Source of the DNA: Oscillospiraceae bacterium
GTDB taxonomy: Bacteria; Bacillota; Clostridia; Oscillospirales; Oscillospiraceae
DNA length: 64,000 bases
NCBI GenBank assembly: GCA_017479425.1
Contig: JAFVCD010000019.1
Coordinates: 1 to 64,000 of the forward strand
Direction: 5' to 3'
The notes beneath the pieces were generated by a model. That model was not told the DNA's origin. It worked only from the letters and a program-made list of their open reading frames with translations, and did not search any database. Positions within the stretch are counted from its first letter, which is position 1, and each line of letters opens with the position of its first letter. The translations under genes were made by a program, and so were the position numbers. Below, in pieces: positions 58,213 to 64,000 of the stretch.

Positions 58213-59489
58213 CACTTATCCCCCTCAAAGCGGCTCTCAACGCTGCGCGCGTGAGCCTCCAGACCCTCTGCGCGGGCAAATTTTGCTACCTTCTCATAGA
58301 CCTCGGATAGCGACTCTCGCGTGTAATAGGAATACTGTATCTTTTTCACAAAATCGTCGACGGAAAGCGGGCTTGAAAATCTCGCGGTGCCGCCGGTCGG
58401 AAGCGTGTGATTCGGGCCTGCAAAGTAGTCGCCCATCGCCTCGGGGCAGTTTCTGCCCATGAAAACGCTTCCGGCATTCTTTACTTTTCCGAGCAGTGCG
58501 AACGGGTCGTCAACGCACAGCTCAAGGTGCTCGGGCGCTATCTCGTTTGCGACGTCGACTGCGGTGAGAATATCGCCGCAGACTATTATCTTGCCGCGCT
58601 TTTCAATGCTCTCGCGCGCAATATCCTCGCGCGGGAGAGTCTGGAGCTCCTTTTCTATCTCATCCGCCGTCGCCTCGGCAAGCGCGAGGCTGTCGGTGAC
58701 GAGCACTGCGCTCGCCATTCTGTCGTGCTCAGCCTGGCTGAGAAGATCGGCGGCGAGGTGCCTCGGATCGGAATTGCCGTCCGCGACGACGAGGATTTCG
58801 CTCGGCCCCGCTATCATATCGATATTGACCTGCCCGAACACCTGCTTTTTCGCCTCAGCGACGTAGGCGTTGCCGGGTCCGACGATCTTATCAACTCTCG
58901 GAACGCTCTCGGTGCCGTAGGCGAGCGCGGCTATCGCCTGCGCGCCTCCGGTGCGGAAAATGCGGTCGACCCCGGCGATCCTCGCGGCGGCGAGAATTAC
59001 AGGCGGTATCGCGCCGCCCTTTGCGGGCGTGACGATGACGATCTCCCCCGCTCCTGCGATCTTCGCGGGTATGGCGTCCATAAGGACCGTCGAGGGATAC
59101 GCCGCGGTGCCGCCCGGGACGTACAGCCCCACCTTCTCAATCGGCACTACGCGCTGACCGAGAACTCTGCCGCTCTCCTCGGTGATAATAAAGCTATTTC
59201 GCACCTGCCTTGAGTGGAACGCGCGGATATTCTCCGCCGCCGCCTCCATTATCGCGATGAGCTCAGGATCGACGGCGTTATAGCCCGCCTCGATCTCCTC
59301 CCTCGTGACCTCCAGCGCCTCCGGCGCACCGCCGTCAAATCGCTCTGCATAATCAAGGAGCGCCCTGTCGCCGCGGGAGCGCACATCTGCGATTATCGCC
59401 GCGACCGCCGCCTCAACGTTCGTTCTGACCTCGCCTCTGTCGAAGATCTCGGCGTTGGGAATTGCGCCGTATTTCATAATCTTTATCAT
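58212..59489 (-). CDS. hisD: Histidinol dehydrogenase
   Basis: 425 residues. PVEKVGLYVPGGTAAYPST-type sequence (PIEKVGLYVPGG) near 116, the zinc and catalytic region AEHDRMASAVLVTD near 255, APEHLELCVDDP near 318 and the conserved AGPNHTLPTGGTARF near 370 are all present. It oxidises histidinol to histidine with two NAD. GAGGGATAAGC precedes the ATG; the gene starts two bases after the HisZ-HisG stop. Confidence 0.97.
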   Translation of the reverse strand: MIKIMKYGAIPNAEIFDRGEVRTNVEAAVAAIIADVRSRGDRALLDYAERFDGGAPEALEVTREEIEAGYNAVDPELIAIMEAAAENIRAFHSRQVRNSFIITEESGRVLGQRVVPIEKVGLYVPGGTAAYPSTVLMDAIPAKIAGAGEIVIVTPAKGGAIPPVILAAARIAGVDRIFRTGGAQAIAALAYGTESVPRVDKIVGPGNAYVAEAKKQVFGQVNIDMIAGPSEILVVADGNSDPRHLAADLLSQAEHDRMASAVLVTDSLALAEATADEIEKELQTLPREDIARESIEKRGKIIVCGDILTAVDVANEIAPEHLELCVDDPFALLGKVKNAGSVFMGRNCPEAMGDYFAGPNHTLPTGGTARFSSPLSVDDFVKKIQYSYYTRESLSEVYEKVAKFARAEGLEAHARSVESRFEGDK

Positions 59490-59491
59490 GC

Positions 59492-61021
59492 TTATCCCTC
59501 CGAAAGCGCCGCTTCAATGGCATTTTTGAGCTTGAGTACGGCGCTTGTCCTGAATTTATAGCTCGCTCTGTTCGTAATGAGCCGCGCTGAGATATCGGTT
59601 ATAGTTTCAAACGGTCTGAGGCCGTTCTCGCGCAGGGTACTTCCGGTTTCGACGATGTCGACGATGACGTCGCTGAGTCCGACTATCGGCGCAAGCTCTA
59701 TGGAGCCGGTGAGGTGGATTATATCTATCTCGCGGCTGAGGTCTGAATAGTAGCGCCGCGCAAGGTTCGGGAATTTCGTCGCCACTCTGAGCGGGCGCGA
59801 GGTATCGTCCTCAAAGGCGTCCGGCGCGGCGACGCACATCCGGCATTTTCCTAACCCGAGGTCGAGAAGCTCATAGACGTCCGGGCGGTACTCCTCCAGA
59901 ATATCGCTGCCCGCAACGCCGATATCAGCCGCGCCGCGCTCGACGTAGATCGGCACGTCCGAGGGCTTCGCCCAGAAGAAGCTGACGCCGCCGCTCTCAT
60001 TTTCAAATATCAGCTTGCGCGACCTTTCGCGCATCTCGTGGCAGCCGAAGCCGCTCCTTTCAAACAGTTCGTAGACCCTCTCGCCGAGCCTGCCCTTCGG
60101 GAGCGCTATTCTGACAGCACCGCTCTGCGCGCTCTCAGACCCGATTGTGTCGAGGTACACCGCAAAGCCGATCGCTCCCGCGCTCTTTCCGAGGGAGCGC
60201 ACAAGGTTATCGTATCTGCCGCCGGAGAGCACCGGCGCGTGCGAGCCTCTCAGATAGCCCTTGAAAACCACGCCGTTGTAGTACCGAAGGTCTGTGACGA
60301 TGGAAAAGTCCACGTTCACATCGCCTATATTCTCGCTTATCGCCTTAAGCTCATCGACGGCGCTCGCCATTTTATCGTTCAGCGCGGCATTTTTAAGCGC
60401 CGGAAGGACGTCGCGCGCGCTTCCGTAGACCTCGCAGAGCGTTTTCCACGCGCTCGCCGTATTGCCGGAAATTGAGTATTTTTCGCAGACAGCATCGCAC
60501 AGGCCCGCGTTTTTGCCGTTGACTGCGCGGAGAAGCGCGCTCTTCGCGCTCTCGGGCGCGTCCGTTGCCTCCATAAGCCCGAGTACGAGAGAGGCGGAGC
60601 CGACGTCGAGAATGAAATCCTCTCCGAGCTCGGCAAGGCTGAGCTTCGCGAGCCTGAGAACCTCGGCCTCGGCGCCGGAGTCGATGGTTCCGATGCGCTC
60701 AATGCCTATCTGCGTTATCTCGCGGAACTCTCCGAGGTCACCCTCGTCGCGGTAGACGGATTCGTTGTACACCGCCCTGACCTCGCCGCCGCGGTAGTTT
60801 TTGACTATCGACATCGTCACATCCGGCTTCATCGCCATAAGGCGGCCGTTTGTGTCCGTGAACGTGAGGATATTATCCCCCGAGACGAAGCTGCGGTTCT
60901 CAGCGTAAAAATCATAAGGCTCGAAGCGGCTCATCTTATACGGCTTGTAGCCGAACGAGGCGTAGAGCGAGCGAAGCGCGAGGCTTATGCGCTCGGCTCT
61001 TGTAAGAAAGCTCATATCCAT
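59492..61021 (-). CDS. HisZ-HisG fusion: ATP phosphoribosyltransferase regulatory and catalytic subunits in one chain
   Basis: 509 residues from ATG 61021 (GGTGA upstream); a TTG seven codons earlier would overlap the regulator gene. Residues 1 to about 300 are HisZ, a class II aminoacyl-tRNA-synthetase-like subunit (FTDTNGRLMAMKPDVTMSI; REITQIGIERIG; YYNGVVFKGYLRG; GGRYDNLV). Residues about 303-509 are a short-form HisG (RIALPKGRLGERVYELFE; GAADIGVAGSDILEE; GLSDVIVDIVETGSTLREN). Short HisG normally needs a separate HisZ for activity and feedback control; here both are joined. It catalyses the first committed step of histidine synthesis. Confidence 0.93.
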   Translation of the reverse strand: MDMSFLTRAERISLALRSLYASFGYKPYKMSRFEPYDFYAENRSFVSGDNILTFTDTNGRLMAMKPDVTMSIVKNYRGGEVRAVYNESVYRDEGDLGEFREITQIGIERIGTIDSGAEAEVLRLAKLSLAELGEDFILDVGSASLVLGLMEATDAPESAKSALLRAVNGKNAGLCDAVCEKYSISGNTASAWKTLCEVYGSARDVLPALKNAALNDKMASAVDELKAISENIGDVNVDFSIVTDLRYYNGVVFKGYLRGSHAPVLSGGRYDNLVRSLGKSAGAIGFAVYLDTIGSESAQSGAVRIALPKGRLGERVYELFERSGFGCHEMRERSRKLIFENESGGVSFFWAKPSDVPIYVERGAADIGVAGSDILEEYRPDVYELLDLGLGKCRMCVAAPDAFEDDTSRPLRVATKFPNLARRYYSDLSREIDIIHLTGSIELAPIVGLSDVIVDIVETGSTLRENGLRPFETITDISARLITNRASYKFRTSAVLKLKNAIEAALSEG

Positions 61022-61022
61022 A

Positions 61023-61307
61023 TCAGTCACCAAGCTTTTCAATTACGGATTTATAGCCTCCGGCACCGTAGCGAATGCACTGATTCACGCGCACAACGGT
61101 CGCGCTCGAGGCTCCGGTGGCTTTTTCGATATCGGCGTATTTCTCGCCGGAGAGGAGCATTTTTGCCACAGTAATGCGCTGTGAGATAGAGATTATCTCC
61201 TTGTTTGTGAGTATATCCTCCAAAAAGTCGCGCGCCTCGTCCTCAGAGTCGATATGCATTATCGCGCGGATAAGCAGGCTGACGTTTTCATCCTCAAATA
61301 CAGACAT
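61023..61307 (-). CDS. TrpR/YerC-family transcriptional regulator, probable his-operon repressor
   Basis: 94 residues, matching the YerC/YecD family of TrpR-like regulators: LEDILTNKEIISISQRITVAKMLLSGEKYADIEKATGASSATVVRVNQC includes the TrpR-type helix-turn-helix (residues about 52-78). Members of this family in Firmicutes are linked to histidine genes, and here it is the first gene of the his operon, suggesting autoregulated control by histidine. Candidate operators are the two direct repeats over the promoter just upstream. GGAGGG precedes the ATG. Confidence 0.88.
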   Translation of the reverse strand: MSVFEDENVSLLIRAIMHIDSEDEARDFLEDILTNKEIISISQRITVAKMLLSGEKYADIEKATGASSATVVRVNQCIRYGAGGYKSVIEKLGD

Positions 61308-61322
61308 AGTTCCCTCCGTAAT

Positions 61323-61365
61323 GCTAATGTGCTATTATGTTATCACGCTAAAGTGTCGTTGTCAA
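61323..61365 (-). promoter_or_regulatory. Promoter and tandem candidate operators of the his operon
   Basis: The minus strand reads TTGACA (61365-61360), 17 bases, TAACAT (61342-61337). On the plus strand GCTAATGTG (61323-61331) and GCTAAAGTG (61347-61355) are direct repeats 24 bases apart, one in the spacer and one over the start site. This placement fits a repressor such as the TrpR-like protein encoded by the first gene. Confidence 0.65.
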
Positions 61366-61385
61366 CCGTCAATCTGACATAAGTA

Positions 61386-61415
61386 TTGCCAAAACCGCGG
61401 TAAAAGTGGTAAAAT
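61386..61415 (+). promoter_or_regulatory. Promoter of the PHP phosphatase gene
   Basis: TTGCCA (61386-61391), 18 bases, TAAAAT (61410-61415), followed by AAAGGAG and the ATG at 61439. It is divergent from the his promoter, about 20 bases away. Confidence 0.6.
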
Positions 61416-61438
61416 GCGATGAACAAAGGAGAATTGCT

Positions 61439-62191
61439 ATGATTTCTAATTACCATTCACACACCTACCGCTGTCACCACGCCACCGGCACAGAGCGGGA
61501 GTACGTCGAGCGCGCTATTGAGGCGGGCTATAAGATATGGGGCTTTTCCGACCACACGCCTTTTCCCTATCCCGAGGGCTTAAAGTCGCGCATACGCATG
61601 ACTATGGACGAGCTTGACGGGTACTGCAAAACAGTTCTCGACTTAAAGCGCGAGTACCGCGGCGATATCGATATACACATCGGCCTCGAGGTGGAGTATT
61701 TCCCGCGCTATTTTGAGGAGATGGTCAAGCTCAAGGAGCAGTACCCGATAGAATACTTCCTCCTCGGTCAGCACTTCACAACGACGGAGTTCGAGGGCCC
61801 CTACTCCGGCAGACCGACAAGCGACGTCAATATACTGCGCGAATATAAGCGCCTTGTTATAGAGGCGATGGAATCGGGCGAGTTTTTATACCTTGCGCAT
61901 CCCGACCTTATTAACTACTCCGGCGCGGAGTTTGAGTCTGAGGCGGAGGAGATCTGCAAATGCGCGAAAAGGCTCGGCATTCCGCTCGAGATAAACCTAT
62001 TGGGCATTTATGAGGATCGCCACTACCCGAACGAGCGCTTCTGGCAGGTCGCAAAGAAGGTCGGAAACGATATAATCCTCGGCGTTGACGCGCACGCGCC
62101 CGAGCAGATCGGGTATAAGCCCGCTATTGAGAAGGCAAATGCGATGACAGAGCGGCTCGGACTGCTCGTTATTGAAAAAGCGGACGTATAA
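61439..62191 (+). CDS. Second PHP-family phosphatase (histidinol-phosphatase type)
   Basis: 250 residues from ATG 61439 (AAAGGAG eight bases upstream), not the longer frame. PHP motifs are NYHSHTYRCHHATGTE (residues 4-19), GFSDHTPFPYP near 36, GLEVEYFP near 84, LLGQHF near 107, LAHPDLINY near 147 and ILGVDAHAPEQIG near 220. It is divergent from the his operon and very similar in kind to the PHP protein at 53064-53855. It may be a true HisJ, or a phosphatase for another sugar phosphate; two in one locus is unusual. Confidence 0.85.
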   Translation: MISNYHSHTYRCHHATGTEREYVERAIEAGYKIWGFSDHTPFPYPEGLKSRIRMTMDELDGYCKTVLDLKREYRGDIDIHIGLEVEYFPRYFEEMVKLKEQYPIEYFLLGQHFTTTEFEGPYSGRPTSDVNILREYKRLVIEAMESGEFLYLAHPDLINYSGAEFESEAEEICKCAKRLGIPLEINLLGIYEDRHYPNERFWQVAKKVGNDIILGVDAHAPEQIGYKPAIEKANAMTERLGLLVIEKADV

Positions 62192-62196
62192 AAAAA

Positions 62197-62227
62197 CGCC
62201 CCCTGCATATACTCAATGCAGGAGGCG
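62197..62227 (+). promoter_or_regulatory. Hairpin sequestering the tspO ribosome site
   Basis: CGCC-C-CCTGCAT (62197-62208) pairs with ATGCAGG-A-GGCG (62216-62227), 11 bp with one mismatch. The 3' arm contains GGAGG, the Shine-Dalgarno of the gene starting at 62232. There is no U-run, so it is more likely a translational control or an intercistronic hairpin than a terminator. Confidence 0.55.
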
Positions 62228-62231
62228 CGAT

Positions 62232-62699
62232 ATGAAGGATAACACTAAAAAGCTTATACTGTGCATCGGACTGCCGGTGCTGGGCGGTGCGCTCATCGGC
62301 TGGCTCACCGGCACAATGGGCAACTACGACGATTTTGTAAAGCCGCCGCTCAGTCCCCCGGGATGGCTTTTCCCGGTGGTTTGGACGATTCTCTACGCCC
62401 TTATGGGCTACGCGCTGTGGCGGGCGCTCATCAGGTGCGGCACAAGCCGCGAGCAAACGTCGGTGCTGACGGTTTTCTCGTTCCAGCTTGCGCTCAATTA
62501 CCTCTGGCCGGTCATTTTCTTCGTCATCGACGCGTACTGGGCGGCGGTCGCCTGCCTTGTCGCGCTCGTGATTATGATTATCTGGACAATGGCTGAGTTT
62601 ATGAAGCACGAAAACCTCGCCTCGAAGCTGATGATACCGTATCTTTTATGGTGCGGCTTTGCGCTGTATCTCAACATCGGCGTCGCTGTGCTGAACTGA
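62232..62699 (+). CDS. TspO/MBR family membrane protein
   Basis: 155 residues from ATG 62232 (GGAGG seven bases upstream). Five membrane segments in the TspO pattern, with the conserved KPPLSPPGWLFPVVWTILYALMGYALW near 36-62, ALNYLWPVIFF near 96 and a WTM segment near 122. TspO proteins bind porphyrins and respond to oxidative or light stress; the function in anaerobes is unclear. It follows the PHP gene after 40 bases and has a strong terminator. Confidence 0.93.
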   Translation: MKDNTKKLILCIGLPVLGGALIGWLTGTMGNYDDFVKPPLSPPGWLFPVVWTILYALMGYALWRALIRCGTSREQTSVLTVFSFQLALNYLWPVIFFVIDAYWAAVACLVALVIMIIWTMAEFMKHENLASKLMIPYLLWCGFALYLNIGVAVLN

Positions 62700-62704
62700 A
62701 CAGA

Positions 62705-62733
62705 AAAGCGTGCCGCAAAGGCACGCTTTTTTT
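62705..62733. terminator. Bidirectional terminator between tspO and the C69 dipeptidase
   Basis: A perfect 10-bp stem AAAGCGTGCC/GGCACGCTTT (62705-62714 with 62720-62729) with a 5-base loop, then TTTT on the plus strand and TTTTCTG on the minus strand. It ends both convergent genes. Confidence 0.85.
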
Positions 62734-62754
62734 GTGCGGGCGGGCGCAGAGCTG

Positions 62755-64000
62755 TCAGTTATCGCTCATATTGAAGCCGTTTTTCATATCCTTTGACGAC
62801 TCTAAAAGCACGGCGTTGAGGCACTTTACTGTTTCGCTCTTTGCCATCTCGCAGAGCTTCTCGTTAGCCTCGACGAGGGTCTTTTCGTCCTTTGTTTCCG
62901 CGTATTTTTTATCGTACTCGGCAACTATCCTTCTTCCCTCGGTCATGACGGCGTTCTGATAGCGCTCGATAAAGCGCACGGTATTGCCGTAGGTGTGGTC
63001 GGCGAGCGCACCGATAAGGCGGGAGGCCCAGTAATAATTCTCGGTCGAAACGTCGAGCGTGACGTCGGACAGGTACTTCGGAGCCTTCGGCACGGCGGTG
63101 TAAACCGGCAGGAACGCGCCGAAGGTGGTCGAGCCGTAGCATATCCACTCAACGCCCTTGACCTTATCCTCAACGCCGCTTCTTATCTGGCATATCGAGG
63201 TCACGCCGGTGCGGTTGATGCCGATGGAGCGGTACATTCCGCGCTTTCCGGTGTTTCGGTTTATGTACGGGTCAAAGTCAGTGCCCTGATAGTGGCCGGA
63301 GACGAGATAGCGCACGTCCTCAACGGCGACCTTGCGGTCGGGCACGAGGCACCACGGGATATTGTCGCTCTCGGGCGTGAACTCCGCGCCCTCGCCGGTC
63401 CACTTGTGGCTGTACGGCGTGAGGTAGCGCCCCATAAACCACGCGCGCGGCGTGTTGTAGATATGGTCGGTGTCGCTGTGCGAGCCGAAAACGTCGCGCG
63501 GGTTGAACGCGCCGTTCTGATTGAGGTCGAGGTTATTATCTCGTATAAACTCCCTCAGGTCAGCCGAGCAGAGGTGGTCGCGCCTATCCCCAAAGGCGTC
63601 CTCGAGGTCGAAGGAGTCCATCGCAAACTGGTTCGGCGCGATGACAACTGCATCGTCCGGCACGCGCTTTGCCATCCAGTGATGGCCGCCGATGGTCTCG
63701 AGCCACCAGACCTCGTTCTCATCGTTGAAGCCGATGCCGTTCGATTCATAGGTGCCGTACTTCTCAAGGAGCGCGCCGAGGCGCTCTACGCCCTCGCGGG
63801 CTGAGTGTATATACGGCAGGACGAGCAGGCAGATATCCTCCTCGCCTATTCCTCCGGGGATATCCTTCTCGCCGCGCTTCTCAGCCTTTTTATAGCGGAC
63901 AAGCGGGTCTGCGGCGAGCACGCGCGGGTTTGAGGTGATGGTCTCGGTCGCGGTCATTCCGACATTAGCGGCGTTTATGCCGGTCGCCGGCCATACTCCG
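62755..64000 (-). CDS. C69-family dipeptidase (PepD type), N-terminus outside window
   Basis: The frame is open to the right edge: before the first internal ATG (63957) it reads GVWPATGINAANVG, the known sequence preceding MTATETITSNPRV in C69 dipeptidases. About 415 residues are visible. Conserved parts are GIGFNDENEVWWLETIGGHHWMAKRVPDD, APNQFAMDSFD and GTDFDPY. The N-terminal nucleophile cysteine lies beyond the window. The family hydrolyses dipeptides of broad specificity, intracellularly in lactobacilli; whether a signal peptide is present cannot be seen. Confidence 0.93.
   Translation of the reverse strand, partial: GVWPATGINAANVGMTATETITSNPRVLAADPLVRYKKAEKRGEKDIPGGIGEEDICLLVLPYIHSAREGVERLGALLEKYGTYESNGIGFNDENEVWWLETIGGHHWMAKRVPDDAVVIAPNQFAMDSFDLEDAFGDRRDHLCSADLREFIRDNNLDLNQNGAFNPRDVFGSHSDTDHIYNTPRAWFMGRYLTPYSHKWTGEGAEFTPESDNIPWCLVPDRKVAVEDVRYLVSGHYQGTDFDPYINRNTGKRGMYRSIGINRTGVTSICQIRSGVEDKVKGVEWICYGSTTFGAFLPVYTAVPKAPKYLSDVTLDVSTENYYWASRLIGALADHTYGNTVRFIERYQNAVMTEGRRIVAEYDKKYAETKDEKTLVEANEKLCEMAKSETVKCLNAVLLESSKDMKNGFNMSDN

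Overview
The window reads as the chromosome of a spore-forming Clostridia-type Firmicute, probably a gut anaerobe of the Oscillospirales/Christensenellales kind; this placement is an inference. The reasons are an intact sigma-K gene, YmdB, GtrA, a TrpR/YerC-type regulator at the head of a his operon, Shine-Dalgarno-led tightly packed operons, intrinsic terminators, and sigma-A promoters that stand out from GC-rich coding DNA. No phage, plasmid, insertion sequence or CRISPR array is visible. One tRNA, tRNA-Gln(CUG), is present.

Layout. 1-4469 (+): end of a branched-chain amino-acid operon, ilvC(partial)-ilvD-DUF815 ATPase-ilvA. 4550-7930 (-): mgtE with a structured leader, then a periplasmic-binding-like/GGDEF fusion. 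8186-13360 (+): tRNA-Gln, then a methionine operon made of an alanyl-tRNA editing protein fused in frame to MetF, a stand-alone MetH reactivation domain and a short MetH. 13366-13580: palindromic repeat element. 13651-15507 (-): cysteine desulfurase, barnase-like RNase, barstar. 15575-19264 (+): mtaB, lipid kinase, ymdB, sigK. 19267-21785 (-): gtrA, DUF1858, TtcA-like, nucleotidyltransferase. 21928-26435 (-): six-gene TetR-controlled redox/membrane operon of unknown purpose. 26585-26747: second palindromic element. 26734-31293 (-): glycerol operon (glpK, two flavoproteins, DUF1667). 31542-32471 (+): serine hydrolase. 32574-35908 (-): tldD, tldE, plsY. 36294-41488 (-): hexuronate catabolism (uxuA, uxuB-type SDR, then eda, kdgK, uxaC). 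41595-50815 (-): a sulfoquinovose operon. 50974-51894 (+): AEC transporter, divergent from it. 51891-52448 (-): NlpC/P60-like protein. 52517-61307 (-): full histidine operon with a HisZ-HisG fusion. 61439-62699 (+): PHP phosphatase and TspO. 62755-64000 (-): C69 dipeptidase, cut by the window edge.

How the genes work together. The most notable block is 41595-50815. It encodes a GPH-type importer, a GH31 sulfoquinovosidase, a FucI/AraA-superfamily isomerase, a transaldolase and a 3-hydroxyisobutyrate-dehydrogenase-family reductase. Together these match the transaldolase (SFT) route of sulfoglycolysis: sulfoquinovose to sulfofructose, then to sulfolactaldehyde plus fructose-6-phosphate, with sulfolactaldehyde reduced to excreted dihydroxypropanesulfonate. 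Inside the operon lie an 821-residue protein with a glycosidase/deacetylase-like N-terminus that I cannot assign and a DUF937-like protein; the GH31 enzyme carries Gln where the E. coli enzyme has its sulfonate-binding Arg. Next to it is the glucuronate pathway, so the region is a plant-sugar-acid and sulfosugar locus.

Other points worth a look are the AlaX-MetF fusion with an internal Shine-Dalgarno site, the DNA-binding-less LacI-like/GGDEF protein, the sigK start codon inside a perfect 12-bp hairpin, a repeat element that supplies the stop codon of a glycerol-operon gene, and a tandem-repeat candidate operator over the his promoter.
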